A DNA stretch of 33,949 nt. It comes from CAJBLF01 sp964545415. Lineage in GTDB: Bacteria > Patescibacteriota > Gracilibacteria > Absconditabacterales > Absconditicoccaceae. The stretch covers positions 1 to 33,949 of the forward strand of contig CAZJFP010000014.1 in the NCBI GenBank assembly GCA_964545415.1. The letters are read 5' to 3'. The position numbers and the translations under genes were made by a program. A model generated the notes under the pieces. It made no database searches. It saw nothing but the letters and a program-made list of their open reading frames with translations, and was not told where the DNA came from. This document shows positions 18,788 through 27,710 of this stretch, in pieces. Each line of letters starts with the position of its first letter. The stretch's first letter is position 1.

Positions 18788-19777
18788 ATGCGTATTCAAA
18801 AGATATTGAATATCACAGAAAAGCATATTCTCATCATCGGTAATCGGTCATATAGAAATCTCGGAGACGAACTGATTTTGTTGGGAACAGTGAAAGTATT
18901 GCAAGAAGCAAACAAAAAGATAACAATTGCGTCCTACGATCCAGAACGACTCAAAAATTTTTTCAACCAAAGCATAGATACCAGCAAAATAACATTCATT
19001 ACAGAAATTCCCAAATGACTTCGTTCACGATGGAGATACCTAACAAAAGGGAAAGTCAAAGAACGAAGATTACGGCAAAAAGCGAATGCCGTCATTATCG
19101 GATGAGGAGAAATCATAACAGAAGAGAACAAACATTCCTATCGATACCGGTTAGCATCACTCCTCCCCTGCCTCAGAAAACCGAGATATCTGATGTGAGG
19201 AATACAACGACCAAAAAAAATAATCAACAGATTCCTCTTCAAGAAGCTCCTCAAAAAGACGAAATACATCTTTGCAAGAGATATGGAGACCGTTCACGAA
19301 ATGAAGGCCCATGGATTTGATAAGGTGGATTTTTTCATGGATACATCATATTTCGCCTATGATTGGAAAAAGAGATATCCAAAAACTGACAGAAAATATA
19401 TCGTAATCAATCTCAACAAGAATGGAGAGCAATTCCTGCCGGAAATCATCCAGGACGTAAAAAAATTATACAATCAATGATACGAGGTCATGTATGTCCC
19501 TGTAGCCAAAGGAAATAACGAGTACTACGATGATATGCTCTACGCCCGCAAGATACAAAGATGAGCGGAAATCAAAGATCAGCGATTTAGTATTTTGGAT
19601 TGGGAAGATGATTTAAATTATTTCATAAAAACGCTTGCACAAGCAAACATGGTCATCAGTAGCAGATTGCATCTCTTCTTGATAGCAAACTATCTTTGAG
19701 TAGAAACCAAAGTCTATCCTTATCAGAAAAAAATCCTGAAAATGCAAAAAACGATAGAAACAACCATAAAAAAATAA
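18788..19777 (+). CDS. Polysaccharide pyruvyl transferase family protein (CsaB-like)
   Basis: 329 aa. The N-terminus ILIIGNRSYRNLGDELILLGTVKVL is the family's first block (GNxGDE-type), followed by VIIGGGEIITEENKHSYRYRL, and near the end VISSRLHLFLIANYLG, the SxRxH motif conserved in this GT-B-like family. These enzymes add pyruvate ketals to cell-wall glycans; in CsaB-type systems this tethers SLH-domain S-layer proteins. Six glycines are UGA, including one within the GGGE motif. An AGGA six to nine bases upstream of the ATG is one of the few Shine-Dalgarno-like sites in the window. The SLH-like surface protein at 9783 could be a beneficiary, which is inference. Confidence 0.9.
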
Positions 19778-19864
19778 AAAACAAGAACATATTGATAATT
19801 TGTATTATATAAATATATTCTGTGTTAAGAAACAGAAACATTAACATAAAAAAAACAAAATCCT

Positions 19865-20614
19865 ATGAAAATCAAAGGAAAATTTTTGGTATACACGAGT
19901 ATGAAAGAGATGTCTGTAGGACAAAGTGGCTTCTTAGATATCGGTGCTATATTCATTGATACAAAAGGATCCATATATATAGACACCAATTACAGTGTTT
20001 CCGACAAACCAGAAAAAGAACATGCAATCCCGGTAAAAAGGACTGGGGACAAAAAAGATGACTTTGAAATAGATGCGGACATTTCATATTGTTTCGACTG
20101 CTATCCAATATCAGAAGACGAAAAAACTCCTGGAATCATTGGACCCTATAAAGTAGAAACAGAAGTCTTCAGAGAAGCAACATATAGACAGCAGATATTT
20201 CCAAGAATGCATTGGAAAGAACTGTTATCCTCTTTTATTGTAGCAAATGAAGCCATAATTTCTCTAGGGAATCAAGAAGATGATTTGAAAGATCAAAAAG
20301 CCATAAAAGCGGAAATTATCAAAAAGATAGAAGGATTTTCGCTACCAGAGTTAAAAAAAGCAAAAGACACTTTCAAACCAGCAACAGCAGAAGAAACAGA
20401 AATCGGCAATATAAATATGGTGGCCGACGAAGAAATTCATCATCTCATTTGCAAACGCATCAAGGAATTGCGTGCAGAAACAGATGAATTCAAAGGCAAA
20501 TCAATAGAAGATCTTAAAGAAGAAGAAACTATTGCTTCTGAATCAGGAGATTTTAAACGAGCAGCTCTGATTAGAGACTTGAGAAAACAAAAAGAAAAAG
20601 AAGAAAAAGAATAA
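19865..20614 (+). CDS. Unknown protein with C-terminal UVR-like motif
   Basis: 249 aa with no in-frame UGA although it has about 13 glycines. The N-terminal 100 residues look beta-rich (FLDIGAIFIDTKGSIYIDT) with C97-F-D-C-type cysteines (YCFDCYP). The middle is helical. The last 35 residues (EETIASESGDFKRAALIRDLRKQ) match the UVR helical hairpin of UvrB, UvrC and McsA, which mediates protein pairing. No other domain is recognised. Because a UvrB C-terminal fragment with its own UVR motif occurs in the same window, a link to repair or protease adaptors is possible but unproven. Confidence 0.85.
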   Translation: MKIKGKFLVYTSMKEMSVGQSGFLDIGAIFIDTKGSIYIDTNYSVSDKPEKEHAIPVKRTGDKKDDFEIDADISYCFDCYPISEDEKTPGIIGPYKVETEVFREATYRQQIFPRMHWKELLSSFIVANEAIISLGNQEDDLKDQKAIKAEIIKKIEGFSLPELKKAKDTFKPATAEETEIGNINMVADEEIHHLICKRIKELRAETDEFKGKSIEDLKEEETIASESGDFKRAALIRDLRKQKEKEEKE

Positions 20615-20626
20615 CTAATATTTTGG

Positions 20627-20657
20627 GAGAATGGAATGTACCATTCTCTCTTTTTTT
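20627..20657. terminator. Terminator between convergent genes
   Basis: Eight-base stem GAGAATGG / CCATTCTC with a 6-base loop, followed on the plus strand by TCTTTTTTT. It ends the 19865 gene; the GT2 stop codon on the minus strand lies in its T-run. Confidence 0.85.
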
Positions 20658-21537
20658 ATTTCCAAGAAAAAGTTCCACGAATGATAGCTCTAATCAATTT
20701 CCACTTTTCGTGTTTTTTAGCGAATCTCAATACTTTTAGAATAAGCCGCAAGGGCTGTCCTCGAAAGCCAAGCAGATAAAATTGTATTTTTTGGAAAGCA
20801 TTTCCATATGTTTTGACAAACAACATTCTATGTTTTGCTTTTCTGTATGCGGCATACTCATTACCGACTCGGGCCTGTTCAAGTTTGGTCTTATCCCTTT
20901 CCATATGGTAGATACGAAGATCACGAAGAACAATTAATGGATATCCGGTACGATGGATCCTATAAGTAAAATCCAAGTCTTCATAGACAAAATCGAAACG
21001 CTCGTTGAAAAGGATGTCTTTGAAAATATGTGCAGGAGCAAGTAATGAATTTCATGAATACATCTGGATATAGTCCCATTCTTTTGTTCATAAAACCTGA
21101 GGAATAGGTCTGGATAACAGATAATTAAAATGAGAGAATCACTGATTTTGAATCTGTCCGGTTTTCCTATACATCAAAGTAGGAGTCAGTACAAAATCCT
21201 TTTTGAGTTTATCGTGATAGTGATCCCACAACGCCAAAGATCTCTCTAAATAATCATCTTCGAATCGTTCGTCATCATCCATCAGTTGAATAAATTCACC
21301 TATTGCTTCATTGATTCAGAGATTTCTCAATGCACTGGCATTATTATGTGGGATAGCATTCGTCTTTTCAGAGACATAATGGATATTTCCTGTATCATGA
21401 AATACCGTCTCCGGATCAAGATGTTTATCCACAACAAAGATAACCTCAAAATCCTTGAAAGTCTGACGATGCAAACACTCGATGATATTCTTCATATTCT
21501 GATCTCCCCTGGTCGGGATAACTACGCTGAGTTTCAT
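20656..21537 (-). CDS. Family 2 glycosyltransferase
   Basis: 293 aa. Start chosen at the ATG giving MKLSVVIPTRGDQ, the standard GT2 opening. Then TFKDFEVIFVVDKHLD, the metal-binding region EFIQLMDDDERFEDD (DxD type) and, further on, FDFVYEDLDFTYRIHRTGY, which corresponds to the catalytic-base ED block. These enzymes transfer sugars from nucleotide donors to cell-surface glycans at the inner membrane. Four UGA glycines. No transmembrane segment is evident, so it is probably peripheral. It lies between the pyruvyl transferase and the O-antigen ligase-like gene, together an envelope polysaccharide group. Confidence 0.93.
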
Positions 21538-21629
21538 AACTGAAATGTATATTTTAAACATCGAGTTTCAACTTGTTTTTATCATACGAACAAATATATT
21601 TTTAGCATATTTATTCTCAGTACACCGCT

Positions 21630-22943
21630 ATGGTAAAATTTCTCAAAGCGTTCCTCATCTTTGTAATCCTCTATCATATTATAGTAACCGTGATATGCTA
21701 CGGAATATTCTGAGGACAATATCAGGAATTTTTTTCGCTGCTCAGAGATGGTATACGGATAGCATTTATTGCAATTGTAATCTCAACGCATCGGAGACAT
21801 TGTAGGCAATTTCTCAAAACACGGAAATATTCGCTCATCTTTCTATGAGCATTATTGATATTCGGAATAGTGATCTCAAAATGGATGGACAAATCACGAT
21901 ATGATATCCTCGTCGGGATAAAATACGGTTTACGATATCTGATTATTTTGATCACTGCCATATATATAGGATTTTCGCTAGCATATGAAAAAAACAAAGA
22001 AAGATTCATGAAATTTCTGCATTTCTTCCTCTATACGCTCATCATCATCATATTATTCGGCTTCTTGCGACAATGAGCAAAACTGATCATACCGGAATTC
22101 TTTCATCAGATAGGCTACGGACCGCTAAAAGACTTTGTGTTCGGAGACAAACCACCTATCTATTATCTCACCTGATACCAGTGAACATTGAGATGGCAAG
22201 GCATCTTCGCATGACCAAACAATTACGGATATTTCCTTATCGCATTCCTGCCTATCATTGTCCTCTTCTTCAGACAGAGACTCACCTCAATAAAAAACCT
22301 TTTTACAGCAAACAAAAAAACGATACTGAATATCGCAGTAATTGCACTATGGATAATCGCTATCATACTGACGCTTTCTAGGACAGCATTCATCGGTGGT
22401 ATCATAGCATTGGCATTACTCAATATCCAATGGATAAAAGCACATAAGAAACGAGCACGATGAATTTGAATCATATGTATCCTATGACTCATAGGATTGA
22501 GTGCGTTGAAATGAGCATCGACAATAGGACATATCAAAGCAAAGTTCGGAAGCATTGCCTACGTCCTTGATCAGCCTGGGGGCTATGGACTCGGTACCTC
22601 ATGACCAGCTATCCATCACAACGGCACGATATTACCAGAAAATTATTACATACAATTGATGCTCGACATCGGAACGATAGGATTCCTATTATGGACAATC
22701 GTAATGCTGCAAATCATCCGAGTAGCAAGAAAGATACAGAAAGCATTCAAAAATATACAGATGACTGCAAATGAGCAAACGATCTATCTCATGCGAAAAT
22801 GACTGAGCATATGACGAGTAACATTATTGATCATGGGAATTTTTCTGCATGTCTTCGAAGATAGCATGGTAAACTATCTCTTCTTTATAACACGGTGAAT
22901 ACTTACCGGATATCTTTCCACGTACATAAAAAAAAGGGACTAA
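21630..22943 (+). CDS. O-antigen ligase / polymerase-like membrane protein
   Basis: 437 aa with roughly ten hydrophobic helices and about 14 UGA glycines. Family-typical phrases are RWQGIFAGPNNYGYFL, the LTLSRTAFIGG segment, and a large outside loop containing GLGTSGPAIHHNGTILPENYYIQLMLDIGTIG, which holds the His implicated in WaaL/Wzy catalysis. Such proteins join or polymerise lipid-linked glycans on the outer face of the membrane. It is unclear whether it is a ligase or a polymerase. Under the standard code it would break into many pieces. The gene starts 93 bp from the divergent GT2 gene, suggesting shared regulation. Confidence 0.92.
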
Positions 22944-22967
22944 CGTCCCAATTCTAAATTATTTTTC
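22936..22967 (+). terminator. Weak terminator at the end of the O-antigen ligase-like gene
   Basis: Five-base stem GGGAC / GTCCC with the stop codon TAA in its loop, followed by AT-rich repeat sequence with short T-runs. Confidence 0.45.
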
Positions 22968-23247
22968 TAAATTCTAAATTATTTTTTTATTTCTGAATTC
23001 TGAATTCTAAATTATTTTTTTATTTCTGAATTCTNNNNNNNNNNNNNNNNNNNNNNNNNNNNNNNNNNNNNNNNNNNNNNNNNNNNNNNNNNNNNNNNNN
23101 NNNNNNNNNNNNNNNNNNNNNNNNNNNNNNNNNNTCTAAATTATTTTTTTATTTCTGAATTCTAAATTCTAAATTATTTTTTTATTTCTGAATTCTGAAT
23201 TCTAAATTATTTTTTTATTTCTGAATTCTGAACTCTAAATTCTGAAT
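22950..23247. repeat. AT-rich tandem array with AATTCTR heptads
   Basis: About 300 bp without a gene, interrupted by an N gap. Unit of about 33 bp: AATTCTG, AATTCTA, then AATTATTTTTTTATTTCTG. The AATTCTR heptads equal those at the right end of the 1-316 array. The gap flanks are copies of this unit, so the assembly probably failed inside it. Confidence 0.9.
23035..23134. other. Assembly gap of 100 N
   Basis: Run of N inside the tandem repeat; the number of repeat units missing is unknown. Confidence 0.98.
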
Positions 23248-23601
23248 TTATTTGTCGTATTCCACTTCAAGCTTGATCTTTTCCGGAATCAAAGCTTTGG
23301 GTACGATGATCTGCAAAGTATTATCGGGTGTTAATTTCGAATGGATTTTGTCAAAATACACTTGGGGAGGCAAATCGATGATTTGATTGATTGGTCATCG
23401 ATAGCACTCTTCCTTGAGCGGAATCAGATGATCCTTTACTTTCGGTTTAATTCTCTCACCAGTGATAACAAGTCTATAATCCTTTATATCAAGTTTCAAA
23501 CTTTCCTTCTTCACTCATCAGAGAGGAAGTAGAATAACAATCTCTTGAGGAGATTCATAGATATCGTACGGGATGCTTGGTATTTCTTGTTCTGGCCTCA
23601 T
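23248..23601 (-). CDS. Small heat-shock protein, HSP20/alpha-crystallin family
   Basis: 117 aa, essentially a bare alpha-crystallin domain. PYDIYESPQEIVILLPLGGVKKESLKLDIKDYRLVITGER is the beta2-beta5 region (the usual lPGv is LPLGGV with both Gly as UGA). CYRGPINQIIDLP and NTLQIIVPKA complete the sandwich. The N-terminal arm is very short and the C-terminal IxI motif is replaced by IKLEVEYDK, so oligomers may be small. It is an ATP-independent holdase. A palindromic heptad element lies directly upstream and may carry its promoter. Confidence 0.92.
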
Positions 23602-23628
23602 GACGAAATATTTACGATGTAAACTTTT

Positions 23629-23755
23629 GATGAAGAATGAATGATGAATAATTAATGATGTAGGATGTATATAAATGGGCTATTGTGATCTTACGATAGT
23701 GTATAATAAAGCACTACCAACATTATTCATTATCAATTATTAATTGTTAATTAAA
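23629..23755. repeat. Heptad inverted-repeat element A with palindromic core
   Basis: Left arm of 7-bp units GATGAAG, AATGAAT, GATGAAT, AATTAAT, GATGTAG, GATGTAT (23629-23670). The right arm is CATTATT, CATTATC, AATTATT, AATTGTT, AATTAAA (23721-23755), close to the reverse complement of the left. The core contains the dyad CTATTGT (23680-23686), GATCTT, ACGATAG (23693-23699). It separates the PH-domain gene from hsp20 and overlaps the PH-gene stop codon. Confidence 0.8.
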
Positions 23756-24329
23756 TTTGTGGATTCTGATTAGCTTGAAGATCTATGCCAACGACTTTGA
23801 CAATCTGATTTCTTCTCTTCTCAGGCCTTGGAATCCGACGAAATTTTATCTCACCATTACGTTCGTTGTCTCATTCAGTAAGAATAAGAATATCTCAGTT
23901 ATCAAAAATACTATACAGCAAACCTTGTTTCTTTATAGCGATACTCTTTATGCTTTGAGAACTAATCGTAGAAACGTTTCTCTTAAAAAGTCCTCATTGT
24001 TCGTACATCATGATAGCGTTGGGAATAACAATGATGAAGTCCATTTTATAATCAATATATTTGCCTACAATAGGAAAGATGAAAACCACATCCATGATCA
24101 AAAACGCAATCAGGAAAAGGGTAAAATAATCACCATTTGATCGTCTATAGAAAAATACCAATCAAAAAATAGTAATCAGAAGCAAGATAGTCAAGGGGAT
24201 TCCTACTTTTATGATATGATAAAGTTTACTCCTTCAGAAACAGAGTACATTTTCAAGACCATATTTCTGCTGATATTCTGCAAACATATTCTTCCTAAGA
24301 TTAGTATCAAAATTCGAGAATATTTTCAT
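23751..24329 (-). CDS. Membrane protein with bacterial PH-like domain
   Basis: 192 aa. Two hydrophobic helices (about 42-60 and 72-92) are followed by a beta-rich domain with IVIPNAIMMYEQGGLFKRNVSTISSQSIKSIAIKKQGLLYSIFDNGDILILT. The pattern of a surface-exposed beta domain with KSI.I.KQGLL.S.F..G.I.I matches the bPH family (YdbS/YdbT-like). Five glycines are UGA. It starts 24 bp after the lepB stop codon on the same strand, so the two genes are co-transcribed. Function of such proteins is mostly unknown; membrane stress or assembly is a guess. Confidence 0.85.
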
Positions 24330-24353
24330 GCGAATATGCTACAATAAATAAAG

Positions 24354-24938
24354 CTAGAATGTCTGAAAATGAGGAAAAAACCTAAGATATACTTTACCGA
24401 TGATATGATCAAATGGGACCTCATACGTAGATCCTTCATAACAATCCAATCAGAAGCAACAACGCGAATCAGTCGAAAATCATCTATTATCTCACATCAC
24501 GAACAATCAATCTTTGACAGTAAATGTATCTATGCCACATCTCGCTTCAGTAGAGACAGATCAAGTAAGATAAGATTCATCAACGGTATTGCATTGTTCT
24601 CCAGCATCTTGAGTGGTACAAACCTCCACCCTGTTGCTTTTGATTTTAACCGTCTCTCCAGGAAGTCCGATAATCCTCTTGATATACGGGATAGTCTTAC
24701 CAGGAGGCACAAAGACGATAACATCACCCCTTTTGAGATCACTAAATCTTGGAGTGATCTTATCTACGATAATAAAATCATTTTCTTCAAACGTAGGCGA
24801 CATACTAGCACCTACAACCGTATATGGATTTGCGACAAAGAATCTTATAAAGAGTACGATTCATCCTACAAATACCAAAAAAGATATCATATCAAAAAGA
24901 TCGAGAAGGAAATATTTGAATTTCATTTTGAAGCTCAT
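24354..24938 (-). CDS. lepB: Signal peptidase I
   Basis: 194 aa from the ATG at 24938; an internal ATG at 24926 would shorten it by four residues. It removes signal peptides from exported proteins at the outer face of the inner membrane. One N-terminal helix (about 18-35), catalytic serine S45 in VVGASMSPTF (box B), general-base lysine K87 in IPYIKRIIGLPGE (box D), and GDNRGFSTDSR (box E). Several UGA glycines, among them those of GDNR. A cysteine-containing insert lies between boxes D and E (EVCTTQDAGEQCNT). First gene of a leftward pair with the PH-domain gene. Confidence 0.96.
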
Positions 24939-25098
24939 GATTCGTTTATATCTGATATATTTAAAAGCTGACCAAAAAACACGGATACTTTTTGTGTGCA
25001 TAAATAAGTATCGACGCATAATATAATGAAGTCGTTTTTTTTGTTTTTTTGCAATAATCGTTTCAACGATTAGCTATTTTAACGTTTATTCGTCTTTT

Positions 25099-25506
25099 CT
25101 AGAATGGCACTTCTTCATCTTCCGGGATACTAGGATCGATAACATCCAATACATGATCATCTTCTCCTCCTTGTCCCTTAGGATCCAAGAAAATAAAATT
25201 GTCGACGATGATTTCAGTAGAGAATTTATCCTTTCCCTCACTGTCTTGTCGTTTTCTTGTCCTCAATCTACCTTCGATGTAGATTCTTTTTCCTTTGTTC
25301 AAATACTTGGACAATACTTCCGCTCATTTCCCGTATGCTACACATCTATGGTACTCTGCATCTTCAAGCACGTTACCATCCTTGTTCTTAAATTTCCTGT
25401 TGGTCGCAACAGTAAAATTCACAACAGAGGTTCAACTGCTTTCAATGGTCTTTACCTGTAGATTGTTTGTAGCTCTTCCGATAATCATTACCTTGTTCAA
25501 ATCCAT
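25099..25506 (-). CDS. ssb: Single-stranded DNA-binding protein
   Basis: 135 aa. OB-fold sequence MDLNKVMIIGRATNNLQ, VNFTVATNRKFK, EYHRCVAYGKGAEVLSKYLNKGKRIYIEGRLRTRKR, STEIIVDNFIFLD is classic bacterial SSB. The acidic C-terminal tip ends DEEVPF, matching the conserved D-D-x-P-F partner-binding tail, with a short linker. Two glycines are UGA. It coats ssDNA during replication and repair. It starts 160 bp from the lepB region and has its own transcript; a 260-bp spacer with heptad element B lies upstream. Confidence 0.96.
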
Positions 25507-25636
25507 GATTCGATCAAATTATCGTGTAAAAATACGATGAAAACAATTCATCTCTTGATGTGTATACAAATATCGCATAAAATCAATTGATTTTTGTTTG
25601 GATTTTAGTAAACACTCACCACTCAATAAACTAATT

Positions 25637-25759
25637 TTGAATGTTGAATTTTAAATTTTGAATGAAAGATTATGGTATTATTGACTATCGTAGATTACAA
25701 TAGTCTATATTAATACAATACCATCATTCAACATTTAGCATTTAAAATTTAGCATTATT
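25637..25759. repeat. Heptad inverted-repeat element B with palindromic core
   Basis: Left arm TTGAATG, TTGAATT, TTAAATT, TTGAATG (25637-25664). Right arm CATTCAA, CATTTAG, CATTTAA, AATTTAG, CATTATT (25725-25759), approximately the inverse complement. The core is bounded by ATGGTATT (25672-25679) and AATACCAT (25717-25724) and holds ACTATCGTA / TACAATAGT around GAT, homologous to the core of element A in opposite orientation. It lies between ssb and tRNA-Leu, 8 bp before the tRNA. Confidence 0.82.
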
Positions 25760-25766
25760 GAAAAAT

Positions 25767-25850
25767 GCCCAGATGATGGAATTGGTAGACATGCTAGACT
25801 CAAAATCTGGTGACCGTAAGGTCGTGGGGGTTCAAGTCCCCCTCTGGGTA
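25767..25850 (+). tRNA. tRNA-Leu(CAA)
   Basis: 84 nt. Acceptor GCCCAGA / TCTGGGT, anticodon loop CTCAAAA (CAA), long variable arm (GTGACCGTAAGGTCGT), T-arm GGGGG-TTCAAGT-CCCCC. Reads UUG. No CCA is encoded. Confidence 0.95.
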
Positions 25851-25898
25851 TATAACGAAAGTAATCCTTCAAAATATGCTAGGTGGATAGGTGAAAAA

Positions 25899-25933
25899 TC
25901 AGGGATCCGAGGTTCGGTAACCTGACTTTTTTT
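25899..25933 (+). terminator. Terminator downstream of tRNA-Leu with two alternative stems
   Basis: TCAGG (25899-25903) can pair with CCTGA (25921-25925) just before CTTTTTTT. Inside, AGGTT (25910-25914) can pair with AACCT (25919-25923) around CGGT. The two stems share the CCT and exclude each other. The rest of the 353-bp spacer 25851-26203 shows no gene. Confidence 0.6.
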
Positions 25934-26082
25934 ATATTTCAAATTGCCTCAGAGCCGAACCACCATCAACAACTGTCTGATTTCGGCATTGCCTAAGTTC
26001 CAGAAGAAAGAAGTTGATAAATATATAAATATAATAGAACACTAGAGAGAAAGATAAGACATTATTAAGATAGGCTAATTTT

Positions 26083-26115
26083 TTATAAAAAAAAGGCCAC
26101 AAAACGCAGCCTTTT
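26083..26115 (-). terminator. Terminator of the 364-aa gene
   Basis: On the minus strand AAAAGGC and GCCTTTT form a 7-base stem around an 11-base loop, followed by a T-run. It lies 89 bp past the stop codon. Confidence 0.75.
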
Positions 26116-26203
26116 AAGTGTGAAATAATTTTAGGTTAGGTTAAACAGCTTAAAAATTCCCTTATGAGACCAACTACGAGACCCATTAATTATTTAAGAA
26201 TAT

Positions 26204-27298
26204 TTACTTCATTTGGCTCATGATTTTGTCCTCCGAATTTTTTGCAAGAGATTTTTTGTTTTCGGATTCGATGGATTTTTTTTCATACTCTTCAATTGCC
26301 AATTGAATTCGCTGGGTAAGTTCTTTCTCGTCTTGACTAAGCTCATTCAGTATCATCTTGGCCCCTTGTAGGGTTTCCGCACTATAGATACTAAACTCAC
26401 CTTTATTACCAATAGCCATAAACTTTGCAAATTTGTAACGGATTTCTTTGTAAGTATCAGCAGATAGAATATGCAATATCTTTGCAACATTCCATTCATT
26501 GATAAGTTGTTTTCCGTATTTTTTTTCAGAAACCAGGAATTGAATTTGATCTGCAAATAGGTCAACGGAATAAGGAAGTTTTTCGCTATAAAGCTGTAAT
26601 GTGATGATATTAGTATAACATTTCAAAGCGTTCTCCCATTCTTCTCTGGGTTTTCTTTTGCCAGACAATTCATCAACGATAATTTGTCTCATTGTAGCGT
26701 CTGCTTGTTTTTTCCATTTTTCATTTACATCACTATACAGAAGACTTTGAAATGGATTATATCCAGAGGCATCATCTATATTCCAATATGTCGAAATGTC
26801 GCGCAAAGAAAATAATGGAAAAATACGATTACATTGTTGTTCGGGAAGCATTGTAAGCAACTGTAAGATACAATTATTGTAATAATACAATGCATCATGA
26901 TACTTGTCGGGAACAGACCAAAACACAGTGATACCACCTCCGCCTTCGGCATAATGCTTCGGTTTGTCAAAGTGCATGGGCATTAACATTCCATAGAACT
27001 CCACAATAAGGTCGGTTACATAAGAGAGAAGATCAGGATTCAAAGTTTTCAGAAAATCAAACTTGTGGTAAAATTTTCCAACTTCTTCAGTCCAATAAAT
27101 CGGATTAAATTCCGATGAGGGCACAATAAGAAGAAATATAATCCTCTTTTTTAGACTGTCTCTGATATCAGAGTTCAAAAGGTTAGTTAAATCCTTTGTC
27201 TCTCTTCTTTCATAATCTACCCATTGTTTCCAGATTTTGTCATCTTCACTCGGAAACCACTTCCGTTGCAATTTCTCGATAAAAATTTTTGTTTTCAT
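26204..27298 (-). CDS. Orphan 364-aa soluble protein, unknown
   Basis: 364 aa in one uninterrupted frame without any UGA, although it has 11 glycines (including GGGG at about 118-121). It is rich in Tyr and Trp (eight Trp), all-helical in appearance, without signal peptide or membrane segment, and with a Lys/Glu-rich coiled tail (KKSIESENKKSLAKN). I recognise no family. It has a good promoter and its own terminator and is bounded on both sides by long AT-rich spacers, so it forms an isolated cassette. Absence of recoded glycines would fit recent acquisition from a standard-code organism, but the sample is small and the trxA and 19865 genes also lack UGA. Confidence 0.88.
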   Translation of the reverse strand: MKTKIFIEKLQRKWFPSEDDKIWKQWVDYERRETKDLTNLLNSDIRDSLKKRIIFLLIVPSSEFNPIYWTEEVGKFYHKFDFLKTLNPDLLSYVTDLIVEFYGMLMPMHFDKPKHYAEGGGGITVFWSVPDKYHDALYYYNNCILQLLTMLPEQQCNRIFPLFSLRDISTYWNIDDASGYNPFQSLLYSDVNEKWKKQADATMRQIIVDELSGKRKPREEWENALKCYTNIITLQLYSEKLPYSVDLFADQIQFLVSEKKYGKQLINEWNVAKILHILSADTYKEIRYKFAKFMAIGNKGEFSIYSAETLQGAKMILNELSQDEKELTQRIQLAIEEYEKKSIESENKKSLAKNSEDKIMSQMK

Positions 27299-27337
27299 TG
27301 CTTTATGTTTTTAGTTTGTTTTTAATTTTCTTTTGAA

Positions 27338-27365
27338 TTTATATCTTTTTTATAACAAAAGTCAA
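27338..27365 (-). promoter_or_regulatory. Promoter of the 364-aa gene
   Basis: On the minus strand TTGACT (27365-27360), 16-bp spacer, TATAAA (27343-27338), 40 bp before the start codon. The remaining spacer up to 27710 holds AT-rich sequence and a short heptad array but no convincing gene. Confidence 0.65.
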
Positions 27366-27535
27366 CATGGTTTATAACAATAATTTTAGTTATCTTAAAA
27401 AAACATATTATCATCTTTATCTATACTTTGCCTTCATTTGAAAAAAAACATCATTATAAAAATATTCTAAATATGAATAGATAGCATGTATGATATCTTT
27501 ATTTTTTTATTATAAAGGATTTATCCAATCAAAAT

Positions 27536-27577
27536 CATTCAATTCAGTGAGTTCAATTCAGTAAATTCAATTCAGTG
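27536..27577. repeat. Short heptad array (TTCAA/TTCAGTR)
   Basis: Six 7-bp units: CATTCAA, TTCAGTG, AGTTCAA, TTCAGTA, AATTCAA, TTCAGTG, i.e. a 14-bp period made of two heptads. Confidence 0.8.
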
Positions 27578-27710
27578 AGCCCTCCAGATAGAATAAGAGA
27601 TTGAAATACAAGAGATCCCACCAATGGATAGGCTTTTCTTTTTTCTTGTTTTTTTACAGCCATTGACTATCACTACCCTATCATGGATTTTATATCCTAA
27701 TGTTGTATGT

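Noticed and set aside
24369..24971. 200-residue rightward frame across the lepB region
   Set aside because: Antisense to signal peptidase I, whose catalytic motifs are all present; an open antisense frame is expected when TGA replaces stops.
25851..26000. Leftward peptide reading through the tRNA-Leu downstream spacer
   Set aside because: It would run through the tRNA gene itself; no start and no family support.
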